From Roseibacillus sp. (GTDB lineage Bacteria > Verrucomicrobiota > Verrucomicrobiia > Verrucomicrobiales > Akkermansiaceae), in NCBI GenBank assembly GCA_029242545.1, contig JAQWTV010000085.1, positions 1 through 64,000 on the forward strand: a stretch of 64,000 nucleotides of DNA. Reading direction: 5' to 3'. This document shows, in pieces, positions 1 to 8,060 of the stretch (position 1 is its first letter; every line of letters begins with the position of its first letter). The translations under genes were made by a program, and so were the position numbers. Below the pieces are notes generated by a model that had not been told where the DNA came from, ran no database searches, and saw only the letters and a program-made list of their open reading frames with translations.

Positions 1-914
1 CTCGAACGCAGGGGTCCGTCCGGAAGCTCCGTAGCCCATTCCAGAGTCTCCGCCATCCCACCGTCACGTGCGATTTCACGGGTAAGGGTATCCATGGGCC
101 GCCAGTCAAAATTATTCAGATCTGTAGTCTCAAAGATAAAATCCGTTGCAACCATCACATCGTTATCGACCAGCCCTTCAAGAAGGCGCCTCTCCACCCG
201 GGACGCCACCTCGGGCTCGAGCCCTGAGAATACCTCGATGGCCGCCTGTGGATCAACGCTCGCCAAGCCCGGGATCATATTGCCCAGAAAACCCTCAAAG
301 TAATGGTCTGGGATTTCATCAAGATGGGCAATGGCAGTGGCAGGATCATTCGCTCCCCAGGAATAGTCAAAGAGCTGCCATAACTTACCGTCCACCCCAG
401 CCTGGGCCATTGCCCCTCTCATCATGAAAGCCTGCTCCCGATTGAAGGTCGAGGACTGCATCTCCTCCAGAATCCGGTCAAATGCTCTTCGGCGATCAAT
501 CGCTTTTGAACCCTTAACAGCCTGCGCTATTAGGGATGTGATTTCCTTTTTGCCCAGCGGCCCCCTCTGGTTCATCGCCGCTGAGGCCTGCCGCGCAATA
601 AGGCGCTGAGCAGCCTGCCGATTCCTGGACCGCATCAGCCCGTTCATGCTTTTCGCCTGACCAGCCAATGGCACCAAATCCGTGGGCTTTGTAGGTTTCA
701 CCCCAGGAAGAGGAACATACACATGTGCCTCGCTACTCTCTAACTCTTCAGAACCCTTACTCGGGGACCCGGAACTGGGAATCCGTACCAAGGAAGAATC
801 TTTCTCCTGCCGGTTCCCCGCCAACTGCGCGCCCATCATGAGGGCTCCCGTCGTAACGAAAGCCCATAGCAGATGGGCAATCACAGCTTTCCTGGGAGGC
901 CGTGGAAACTTCAT
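1..914 (-). CDS. WA/DP-repeat secreted protein, 3' end off window
   Basis: The reading frame starts at an ATG at 914 and stays open to the left edge, so only about 304 N-terminal residues are visible. Residues about 8-30 are a hydrophobic signal or anchor segment (AHLLWAFVTTGALMMGAQLA). After a low-complexity linker come helical repeats resembling those of the upstream neighbour, for example NDPATAIAHLDEIP and VDPQAAIEVFSGLEP. The start overlaps the stop of the preceding gene (ATGA), so the two are probably translationally coupled. It is the last visible gene of the sigma-FecR operon. Such repeats are common in Verrucomicrobiota secreted proteins of unknown function; a scaffolding or peptide-binding solenoid is an inference. 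Confidence 0.85.
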   Translation of the reverse strand, partial: MKFPRPPRKAVIAHLLWAFVTTGALMMGAQLAGNRQEKDSSLVRIPSSGSPSKGSEELESSEAHVYVPLPGVKPTKPTDLVPLAGQAKSMNGLMRSRNRQAAQRLIARQASAAMNQRGPLGKKEITSLIAQAVKGSKAIDRRRAFDRILEEMQSSTFNREQAFMMRGAMAQAGVDGKLWQLFDYSWGANDPATAIAHLDEIPDHYFEGFLGNMIPGLASVDPQAAIEVFSGLEPEVASRVERRLLEGLVDNDVMVATDFIFETTDLNNFDWRPMDTLTREIARDGGMAETLEWATELPDGPLRS

Positions 915-2275
915 CGACGCCTCCTGTCCCTTGAACTCATGATCGATTCCTGCACGTCAGCCGACAGGCCCGATCCATTGAGCCACTCCGTCAAACCTTG
1001 ACCACCTTTTCGCCTCCACGAGCGAGCTACCTCAACCATGACTTCCTGACGCTGTTCTGGAGCAGCAATAGACTCTGCCCAGCTCATGGCGGCCGTGGGA
1101 TCTTCCCAGACCACATGAGTGCTATATCCCGCCACTGCGGCATCCCGCATCGGTGAAGCCGGCATGTCCTGAAGGTATTCTCCTGCAGCAGTTGGATCCC
1201 TGCGCGCCCATGAATTCAAACTCCCCCTCATCCCAACCTGACGATTTTCACCTTCCGGGAGATTACTCGCCCAATTCAAGGCAGCCTCGGGATCTCGTCC
1301 GGCCCAGTTCGCTCCCACTTCCCAAAAGACTCTCTCCATTCCAGGCTCACTCACAAATCCCTCAGCCCACTGGGCAGTGCCGGCAGGATCTCGCCCCGCA
1401 AAGTGATCTGCCACCCGGCCGAGGGCCTCATTACGCATTCTTCCCTCCGGAAGTCCGTCTGCCCATGTGGACGCTTCCAGTGGATTCTCCGCAGCTCGGA
1501 GCACCTCTCCCGTGACGATATGCATGTGCCCCGGGTGGGCCTGGCCACTGGAAACCATTCTCTCAACGAATTCAGCTGCCTGCCTTGGATCCGTATCAGC
1601 CAGTCCTTCGACAATCCCCGAGACGAGGTGATGGCGCAACCCGTTGACCTCAAGTTTCCGGTCCTTGAGAAGGGGGTCAAAACGGGAATCATTTTCCATA
1701 TCTAGCCCCTCGATCCACGCCATCGCCTCTCCTGGATTGACCCCCGCCCACCCTGCGAGAGCTGGCTTCATGTCATCCTCTTCCGTGTCGATCCCGAACA
1801 TGATCGCGTCCACTCCGGCCACCGCTCCCCACGCGTAGTGAAATTCCTGAAACTCAGCACTCCGGTGATCCTGTCCCTCGATCTCCCCCCTGATCAGCAG
1901 AGCATTTTCAGCGGTCAAACCCTGTAGTAATTTGGAGAATGCCAGACGCTTCGCTACCGGATCAGAGGAGCCCCGGAAGGTTTCACCCAGATTTGTGATC
2001 TCACCCTCACTGAGAACTACTTTTTGCGACAGGATGCTCGAAATACCCTCCTTCGCTCCTGCCCCAAGACCCGCGCCAGCCATCTCACCTCTCTTAACCC
2101 GGGAACCATCTCTCTCATCTTCCAACCCCGATTTGGAACCCGCTCGCTCTCCGGTCCGGGGAATGGAGACGCGCCCTTTTTCTGATGACGAGGGCAGGAC
2201 AAAGTAACCGACGCCGAAGGCCGCCGTCGCTGCGATGCCCCAGATAAGGTGTAACCTCATAGTTTTAATCCCCAT
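911..2275 (-). CDS. Signal-anchored protein with about seven WA/DP helical repeats
   Basis: A 454-residue protein. A signal or anchor helix lies at about residues 8-28 (LIWGIAATAAFGVGYFVL). The C-terminal half carries about seven units of roughly 30 residues built on D/N-P-x-x-A-x-x-W-A, for example DPEAALNWASNLPEG and DPTAAMSWAESI. The pattern resembles an alpha-solenoid. No catalytic motif is recognised. The ATG at 2275 overlaps the end of the FecR gene by 11 bp; an in-frame ATG at 2260 would start directly at the hydrophobic segment and is an alternative. The downstream paralogue overlaps by 4 bp. Its place in a sigma/FecR operon suggests a surface or periplasmic output of that signalling unit, which is inference. 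Confidence 0.87.
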   Translation of the reverse strand: MGIKTMRLHLIWGIAATAAFGVGYFVLPSSSEKGRVSIPRTGERAGSKSGLEDERDGSRVKRGEMAGAGLGAGAKEGISSILSQKVVLSEGEITNLGETFRGSSDPVAKRLAFSKLLQGLTAENALLIRGEIEGQDHRSAEFQEFHYAWGAVAGVDAIMFGIDTEEDDMKPALAGWAGVNPGEAMAWIEGLDMENDSRFDPLLKDRKLEVNGLRHHLVSGIVEGLADTDPRQAAEFVERMVSSGQAHPGHMHIVTGEVLRAAENPLEASTWADGLPEGRMRNEALGRVADHFAGRDPAGTAQWAEGFVSEPGMERVFWEVGANWAGRDPEAALNWASNLPEGENRQVGMRGSLNSWARRDPTAAGEYLQDMPASPMRDAAVAGYSTHVVWEDPTAAMSWAESIAAPEQRQEVMVEVARSWRRKGGQGLTEWLNGSGLSADVQESIMSSRDRRRR

Positions 2276-3596
2276 GTCTATCGATTAAATCCACGGATGT
2301 CACCTCCAGACCAGCATCTTCGCGCACCGTTTGAATCCAGATCCATCCGAGTTCCTGTCCGATCGCAGACGCCGGAAAACGCGTTTTCATCCTTGGGATA
2401 TCTCCCAGATCAAGTTCGACCTCAAATCTGCCCTCAACGCCCTCTCCTACTTCGATATATCGTGAAAGATTATACTTTCCAGAAAGGACTCCCCGCGCCC
2501 GGCGGGTCCCAAAGCCAAGCGCAACCTTACAGCTCCTGTCCAGCCGCCCCCTGACTCTCAGCCGTGCCCCCTCTGTCAACAGCACCGGCGTTCTATTAGG
2601 GGCAGACGGGCTCACCACCACACTGTGAAGGAGGATCGGATTACGGCGCTTACCAAAGTCTCCGCGAAACAAATGAGTCTCCGCGTCCAAAGAGCCAAGG
2701 CGCCATTCCGCACCCGGTCGCCAGTAGCCTTGGCGGACGTCATACCGCAGGTCACATTCCCAACTCGTGACCGGCTCTCCTCGTGGGAGAGCTACAAAGC
2801 TCGTCCTCCTCTCCAGCGCAGCCACGATGTGGTGGTTGGCAGGAACATCCTGTGTCTTTTGATCGACCAACCGCGTCACCTGCACCAGGCCCTCGTGAAC
2901 TGCCAGTCGAGTGGCCACATTATTGGCAGTCACGTTGAACTGCGTTCCGAGAACTTTTGCCTCTGCAGAAGGAGTCTGCAGGAGCAAAGGGTATCCGGAC
3001 AACTGAGGAGTAACATCAAAAGAGAGCTCACCCTGCCTCAAATGAATGCGTTTCCCTTCGGCACCTTCCGAGAACGTGACGATCGACGGCCCCGAGGTCC
3101 AGACCTTGGTTCCATCAGAAAAGACCAGTTCCGCCCATGAATTGGCGGCTGTAACCTCCAGCGTTCCTCCTGAGAGCGCATCCCCAGCACTGAGGCTACG
3201 ATCGGTCTTCCCCCCCTGTCCGGTCCATTCCAATACTCCATTGCAATCGGCGATGGTAAGAATCATCTTTTCGGGTTCGCCGGAAGCGGTCCAGAGATGG
3301 AATAGTGCCAATCCAAGCAGTACCACGGCGGCGACTGCTCCGATCCATCCCGGGACCGACAAGCGTCTCCGGTCTTTTAGGGCAATCATATTAGCCTCCC
3401 GGTTGAGCAACCCTTTCTGGTTCCCTACGGCATCTTTCAGATCCTTGTGAAGTTCGAGATAATGCAAATAACGTTCCTGGGCATCAACATCACCATCAAG
3501 CAAGGTCTCGAGAACGACCAGATCGTCCTGGCTGATCGTCTCCTCAACCAATCGGGAAAGCAACTGATCCAGATGCGCATGTTCCGACTCAGGCAT
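2265..3596 (-). CDS. FecR-domain transmembrane anti-sigma-type protein
   Basis: A 443-residue protein. The N-terminal cytoplasmic part (about 1-75) is followed by a transmembrane helix (VPGWIGAVAAVVLLGLALFHLW, about 80-100). The FecR domain (about 115-265) shows the family's 'AxGDALSGG' region, 'G...VTFSEGAEGKRIHLRQGELSF' type strands and 'VLGTQFNV', a FecR hallmark. The C-terminal 150 residues are probably beta-rich. The ATG at 3596 was preferred to the adjacent GTG at 3599 because a GAGGGG sequence sits 7 nt upstream, inside the end of the sigma gene. It overlaps that gene by 8 bp. In Planctomycetes and Verrucomicrobia, FecR proteins adjoin small sigma factors and are thought to transmit an envelope signal; no TonB receptor is present here. 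Confidence 0.9.
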   Translation of the reverse strand: MPESEHAHLDQLLSRLVEETISQDDLVVLETLLDGDVDAQERYLHYLELHKDLKDAVGNQKGLLNREANMIALKDRRRLSVPGWIGAVAAVVLLGLALFHLWTASGEPEKMILTIADCNGVLEWTGQGGKTDRSLSAGDALSGGTLEVTAANSWAELVFSDGTKVWTSGPSIVTFSEGAEGKRIHLRQGELSFDVTPQLSGYPLLLQTPSAEAKVLGTQFNVTANNVATRLAVHEGLVQVTRLVDQKTQDVPANHHIVAALERRTSFVALPRGEPVTSWECDLRYDVRQGYWRPGAEWRLGSLDAETHLFRGDFGKRRNPILLHSVVVSPSAPNRTPVLLTEGARLRVRGRLDRSCKVALGFGTRRARGVLSGKYNLSRYIEVGEGVEGRFEVELDLGDIPRMKTRFPASAIGQELGWIWIQTVREDAGLEVTSVDLIDRHGD

Positions 3597-4113
3597 CACT
3601 CCACCCCTCTTTCTTCATTGTTTGTCCGATGCACTGAAGCAGTCCGGCCCGAATTTTTTCAAGAGCATAGTAGAGCTTAGGCATCTTGATCCCCTTCTTT
3701 TCTGCCTCTTTTTTAAGCGCACCATGCTTGGAATACCGCAAGTGAAGCCATTTTCGCTCCTGACTGTTCAGCTTCTCCATACACTCCTCCAACGCCTGAC
3801 GCCGCGGATCTGTGAGGCTCATACCGTCTTCATAGACCGCATTCAGCTGCTCGAGCAGTTCATTGGAAAACACCAACTTTTCGCGGGCTTGGCGCTGCCG
3901 CCACTTCTGAACCTCGATCCAGGCAAACTTTAGAGCCCACGGAATGAAGGGCCTTTGCTGCTCATACTTGTCCCATTTTTCCCAGAGTGCGACACTGACA
4001 TCCTGAAGCACCTCACTCACATCGTTGGCGCGCGGCATGATCGCAAACAGATACCGCTCAACGTCCGCCTGATGGCGGGTCCACAAACGGACAAATTCAG
4101 CGGCAGGCTCCAT
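3589..4113 (-). CDS. Small sigma-70 family factor (Rhodopirellula/Verrucomicrobium type)
   Basis: A 174-residue sigma factor. Region 2 is visible as 'RYLFAIMPRANDVSEVLQDVSVALWEKWDKYEQ...PFIPWALKFAWIEVQKWRQ', followed by a helix-turn-helix region 4 ('LNSQERKWLHLRYSKHGALKKEAEKKGIKMPKLYYALEKIRAGLLQCI'). That organisation matches the small sigma factors described as the Rhodopirellula/Verrucomicrobium family. The ATG at 4113 is chosen over an upstream in-frame TTG (4125) because a GAGGAG ribosome binding site lies 4 nt before the ATG. It heads the FecR/repeat-protein operon with overlapping ends. It probably directs transcription of a small regulon, possibly including its own operon; this is inferred from gene pairing only. 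Confidence 0.9.
   Translation of the reverse strand: MEPAAEFVRLWTRHQADVERYLFAIMPRANDVSEVLQDVSVALWEKWDKYEQQRPFIPWALKFAWIEVQKWRQRQAREKLVFSNELLEQLNAVYEDGMSLTDPRRQALEECMEKLNSQERKWLHLRYSKHGALKKEAEKKGIKMPKLYYALEKIRAGLLQCIGQTMKKEGWSDA
3604..3609 (-). promoter_or_regulatory. Shine-Dalgarno GAGGGG of the FecR gene, inside the sigma gene
   Basis: GAGGGG lies in the last codons of the sigma gene, 7 nt before the FecR ATG at 3596. It supports ATG over the preceding GTG and indicates coupled translation of the two regulators. Confidence 0.55.
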
Positions 4114-4117
4114 AACG

Positions 4118-4123
4118 CTCCTC
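4118..4123 (-). promoter_or_regulatory. Shine-Dalgarno GAGGAG of the sigma gene
   Basis: On the minus strand the sequence reads GAGGAG, CGTT, ATG. It decides the sigma-gene start at 4113 over an in-frame TTG that would include this site inside the coding region. Strong Shine-Dalgarno sequences are uncommon in this window, so this gene may be well translated. Confidence 0.7.
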
Positions 4124-4292
4124 AATTAATTTCCTCACGAATCATTCAAATTCGGAAATTTTTTTCAAATAGATCAATTTCCCGCAAAACAGGGAGTTTA
4201 GGGCAAAAATCAGGGCGGATCCTTACCTCGTGAACCAAAATAAGAGATTTACTCCTCGCGACCGATCAAAGATTCATCACATCAGGGTGGGT

Positions 4293-6425
4293 CTACTTAA
4301 GAGGCGAAAAGCCGAGGGCGCGGAGAAAGATCACATCCGACTGTGTCGACAGGACATCCCCGTTGACCGCCTCCAGCTTTGAAGAAAGATCCCGGTGAAG
4401 TCCCTTCCAAGCGGCCTCTGCCTGTTCACGATCCTTGTGGTAGAGCAGGCTGAAAAAAGATGTCCCTGAGGAGGGTTTATCAAACGGGGCCCACGATCCA
4501 ATCTCCCTCATTCCATGCTTGGAAAACAGGGGCCTCAGTTGCCCTTCGAACCAGTTTTCCAGCGCTGTGGTCTCTCCTCGAGATTCCGCGTAAATGCGCA
4601 ATTCATAGATACCTCCCGGTTGCTTGATCGCAACCTCCCGGAGTCGGGAATACGGCTTCTCATTCAGGAAGATACTTTCCGGTTTCTTCGCCAGCAGTCC
4701 CTGAAACTCGGGCTTATCCAGTACTCGCTCCCATTCCCGGTCGTTGGAGAAATTTACCCAGTTCCGATAGGCATCGTAGCGAGATTCGTGTCTAAGCAGG
4801 TAAACCAACCTTCGCCGTTTCTTGGCAGGCCCCCCGGCAGGGATCCAGTAGCCCAGAGCCTCCAACTTATGCCTGCGAAAAATCTGGTCGGTGTGATCCT
4901 TGAAGCGCTTGATCAGATCCCCATGCCTGCCCTCGGCCGCGGAATAGATCCGCAACTCATGAAGTGGACCTTCCATAAGGCGCGGAGAGCGCAGGGACTC
5001 CTTTTCGATCAGCTCCGCGTCCCTCCCTTTCGCCTGCCCAAGCACCACCTCGAGGGGTGCTTCAAAAATCCAGGCCATATCATCGGATATCTTACGACTT
5101 GCATCATGACCTCCGACATAGATGCCATTATCGGAGAAAGGAGAAAGGCAGAAAGCTCTCGGAGAGACTAGGATCGGCTTCCCGGGCTTGTAGCCATTAT
5201 TGATCTCGTGCAGCGCATAACTCAAGTTACCTCTGCGAACCGCATACATCGCTCCACCGTAGAGAGCGCTTCCCTTCCAGCGGAGTTCGTTCTTCCCTCG
5301 AATGTTTCCCTGAAACCCAATGATGTGCACGATCTCTCCGGTTTCCGAGTCTACCACGGGATACATCATATTGTGGGCGCCCAAAGTGTAGGTGACCTCG
5401 ACCCCAAGCTTTTCGCTCATCAGCTTCATAATATTAGCCTCGTCATGCATCGTGAACCCACCCTTCCCGTCGGGATCCAGACGTTTGACCTGGCTTGCAG
5501 AGCGGGCTCCGGGAGCCCAGAGAAACAAGAGGGATTCCCCATCTCCTCTTGGATTCTTGACTGCACTTAACCCCCGGATACCTCCGACATCGGTATCGGC
5601 ATCCTCATGGAGATCAAGAATCACACGATAGTGAGCGGGTTCACCGTCAATTCGTTGGTAGATGGCACCACCCTCGGAAAAAAACAGTGACTTATTTGCC
5701 CTGGCTATTCCGAGGGGTCTTGTTCGAAAAGACCCTTCGGAAAGAAAGGGATGCTCAAGGTGACGCTCCCATCTAATTTTTCCCGGGAGGCTTTCATCAT
5801 AGATACCCGAAATAATTCCAGGATTTCCAAGGGAGAGAAAGAGTCGCTCCTCGCCGGTCACCTTGTCCCGGTGCACTTCCATGTCCCTGGGCACCCAGCG
5901 GATTCCCCCTGCACTGGACCCGTGTCGCACAAGAGTATGGATCCAGGCTCCTTTTTCATCATCTCGAACCCAGACCGAGACCGCTCCTCCCTTCTCAAAA
6001 TTAGCTCCCGCAGCCATGACAAGAAGCTTGTGTGGCTGGGCAAGCAAACCACCGCTCCTGTCTCGGGTAAACGTCACTGACTTCAGGACGTTTCCCTTCA
6101 TATACTCCAGTCCCATTCCATTGGTCTTTCCCGTATCGAGGTCGACCTGCCATTCTCCCGCTGCTTGATCGAGGCGAAGGACCTGGGCACTCTGCTTTCG
6201 CCCCTCCGGAGGAATGACCCAGCGCGCATCCACCCAGTAACCATTGGCGGCATACATCTTCCCCTTGTGCGCCACGAGGTGCATGATTTCGGACCCGCCA
6301 GCATAGGCGCCCGACCGGTCGACATAACCCGCGTCGTAGCTTTGCCTCCAGCGGGGTTCACCCAGCGCAAAAGAAGCAAGAGCGATAGCACTCCCAATCA
6401 AAAGAATACGGCACGAAAGAATCAT
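4293..6425 (-). CDS. Secreted propeller-like protein with two C-terminal NIPSNAP domains
   Basis: A 710-residue protein with a Sec signal peptide (about 1-22, MILSCRILLIGSAIALASFA). The N-terminal two thirds look like a beta-propeller: repeated strands around 'VAHKGKMYAANGYW', 'RWVPRDMEV', 'GRNELRW..SALYGGAMYAV'. The C-terminus holds two NIPSNAP-type ferredoxin-like domains, about 490-595 ('LHELRIYSAAEGRHGDLIKRFKDHT') and about 605-705 ('IYELRIYAESRGETTALENWF'), each with the family's E-L-R-x-Y strand. NIPSNAP domains are small dimeric folds of uncertain role, frequent as fusions in Planctomycetes and Verrucomicrobia secreted proteins. It stands alone, divergent from pyruvate kinase with 160 bp between the starts. 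No enzymatic activity can be assigned. Confidence 0.82.
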   Translation of the reverse strand: MILSCRILLIGSAIALASFALGEPRWRQSYDAGYVDRSGAYAGGSEIMHLVAHKGKMYAANGYWVDARWVIPPEGRKQSAQVLRLDQAAGEWQVDLDTGKTNGMGLEYMKGNVLKSVTFTRDRSGGLLAQPHKLLVMAAGANFEKGGAVSVWVRDDEKGAWIHTLVRHGSSAGGIRWVPRDMEVHRDKVTGEERLFLSLGNPGIISGIYDESLPGKIRWERHLEHPFLSEGSFRTRPLGIARANKSLFFSEGGAIYQRIDGEPAHYRVILDLHEDADTDVGGIRGLSAVKNPRGDGESLLFLWAPGARSASQVKRLDPDGKGGFTMHDEANIMKLMSEKLGVEVTYTLGAHNMMYPVVDSETGEIVHIIGFQGNIRGKNELRWKGSALYGGAMYAVRRGNLSYALHEINNGYKPGKPILVSPRAFCLSPFSDNGIYVGGHDASRKISDDMAWIFEAPLEVVLGQAKGRDAELIEKESLRSPRLMEGPLHELRIYSAAEGRHGDLIKRFKDHTDQIFRRHKLEALGYWIPAGGPAKKRRRLVYLLRHESRYDAYRNWVNFSNDREWERVLDKPEFQGLLAKKPESIFLNEKPYSRLREVAIKQPGGIYELRIYAESRGETTALENWFEGQLRPLFSKHGMREIGSWAPFDKPSSGTSFFSLLYHKDREQAEAAWKGLHRDLSSKLEAVNGDVLSTQSDVIFLRALGFSPLK

Positions 6426-6585
6426 TCAGGGTCTTCAGCTACTTTGGCATCATCGTAATGATCGAGCCAAGCGGGGAATTTTCCATTCCTCTTCATCTTG
6501 CCCTTCATAACCCGTTACAACCTGCTTTGAGGCGGATCAACTCTCTGCCCCATTATAGGTCTTTTAGCCCATTGCTCTTGTCCAC

Positions 6586-8016
6586 ATGGCCGTAGCCCGA
6601 CAGGATGGTTCAGTGAGGAGAACACGATTACTTGCGACCCTGGGACCAGCAACGGAGACCCTCGAATCGATCCGGGAACTTGTCGTGGCCGGGGCCGACA
6701 CCTTCCGGCTCAACATGAGCCATGCTTCCCACGATTGGGCCAGGATGGTTTCGGGCCTTGTGCGGGAAGCGGCAAGCGACGCCCCGAGAGGACGCACGGT
6801 CGGGCTGCTCTTCGATCTTCAGGGCCCCTCAATTCGCACTGGCACTTTGCCTGAGGCCTTCTCCCTCAAGGAAGGAGATGAGGTTGAGTTCCGGTGCCGC
6901 GAGAGTGAACCCCGAATTCCCTTTTCCACCACGGTCAACTACAGCGGAATTATTGAGGATGTTTCCGAGGGTGATTCCCTGCTGGTTGATAATGGAAGCA
7001 TGATCATGAGGGTAAAAGCGATCGACGAGGATCGTATCACCTGCACGGTAAGAACCGATGGTCAGCTAGGATCGAGGCGCCATATCAACCTGCCCGGGGT
7101 CAGGCTGAACCTGCCTGCCCTGACCGAAAAGGATCGGGCCGACATCAAGGTGGCCACGGAGTGCGACGCGGACTTCATTGCGGGCTCTTTTGTCCGGGAC
7201 GGAGAGCATGTCCGGGAGTTAAGGGCCGAGATCGAGCAATCTGGAGGCCATTCCCAGATTATCTCCAAGCTGGAAGACCAGGAGGCCATCAAGCACCTTG
7301 ATGATATCGTCCAAGCCTCTGACCTCGTGATGGTGGCCCGGGGGGATCTAGGAATCGAGGTCCACATCGAGGAACTGCCCATCATCCAGCGTCGAATCGT
7401 CAAACGGTGTCACGAGCTTGGGCGCCGAGTCATTGTAGCCACCCACCTTCTTGAGTCCATGATCGACAATCCTACTCCCACAAGGGCTGAAGTTACTGAC
7501 TGTGCCAATGCTGTCTATGAGGAGGCGGATGCCCTGATGGTATCCGGAGAAACCTCCGTCGGACGCCATCCTCGCCGCTGCATTGAAGTCCTCGACCGCG
7601 TTGCTCGCCGGATCGAACGTTCTGGGGGGCTCGGATATGCTCGGGATGCGGACCTCCCCACCAAACGACAGAGAGCCGTCAAGGCTGCTGTCGGCCTGGC
7701 TGACTCCATCCCGGATGCGGCTCTCGTCGTCTTTACCCGAAGTGGAGCCACTGCCAATCAAGCCGCCCTTCTCCGCCCGCGGGGCCCGATCTATGCCTTC
7801 ACCCCGGACGCGAAAGTCTGTCGAGGGCTCTCCCTCTCACGTGGAGTTCGCCCCTTTGTAATCCCGTTTCAGGAAAAACCCCGGGAAACGATCGCCGGGG
7901 CGATTACCACCCTGCGCAACCGCCGCGACGTACCCGCGGGGACTCCCCTTGTGATCTTTTCTGACACCTTTCAGATTGAGAAGGCAGTTGACTCCATTCT
8001 CCTCGAGCACGCCTGA
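6586..8016 (+). CDS. pyk: Pyruvate kinase
   Basis: Converts phosphoenolpyruvate and ADP to pyruvate and ATP, the last step of glycolysis, in the cytoplasm. The 476-residue length is normal. Visible motifs are the N-terminal TLGPAT and RLNMSHASHD (about 18-50), the B-domain (about 75-175), ISKLEDQEA with catalytic Lys228, MVARGDLGIE (metal site, Asp254) and VATHLLESM...PTRAEV (about 284-301). The usual T-Q-M-L is T-H-L-L here; I see no loss of a catalytic residue. The C-terminal domain (about 350-476) is present but divergent. The ATG at 6586 has no clear Shine-Dalgarno, but the alignment of the TLGP motif near residue 18 fits this start. It is monocistronic and convergent with the CNNM/CBS gene. 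Confidence 0.95.
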   Translation: MAVARQDGSVRRTRLLATLGPATETLESIRELVVAGADTFRLNMSHASHDWARMVSGLVREAASDAPRGRTVGLLFDLQGPSIRTGTLPEAFSLKEGDEVEFRCRESEPRIPFSTTVNYSGIIEDVSEGDSLLVDNGSMIMRVKAIDEDRITCTVRTDGQLGSRRHINLPGVRLNLPALTEKDRADIKVATECDADFIAGSFVRDGEHVRELRAEIEQSGGHSQIISKLEDQEAIKHLDDIVQASDLVMVARGDLGIEVHIEELPIIQRRIVKRCHELGRRVIVATHLLESMIDNPTPTRAEVTDCANAVYEEADALMVSGETSVGRHPRRCIEVLDRVARRIERSGGLGYARDADLPTKRQRAVKAAVGLADSIPDAALVVFTRSGATANQAALLRPRGPIYAFTPDAKVCRGLSLSRGVRPFVIPFQEKPRETIAGAITTLRNRRDVPAGTPLVIFSDTFQIEKAVDSILLEHA

Positions 8017-8060
8017 AGCTCGACCCTTCCCGACGTAACCGCCAGCACTCAGGCTGAGCC

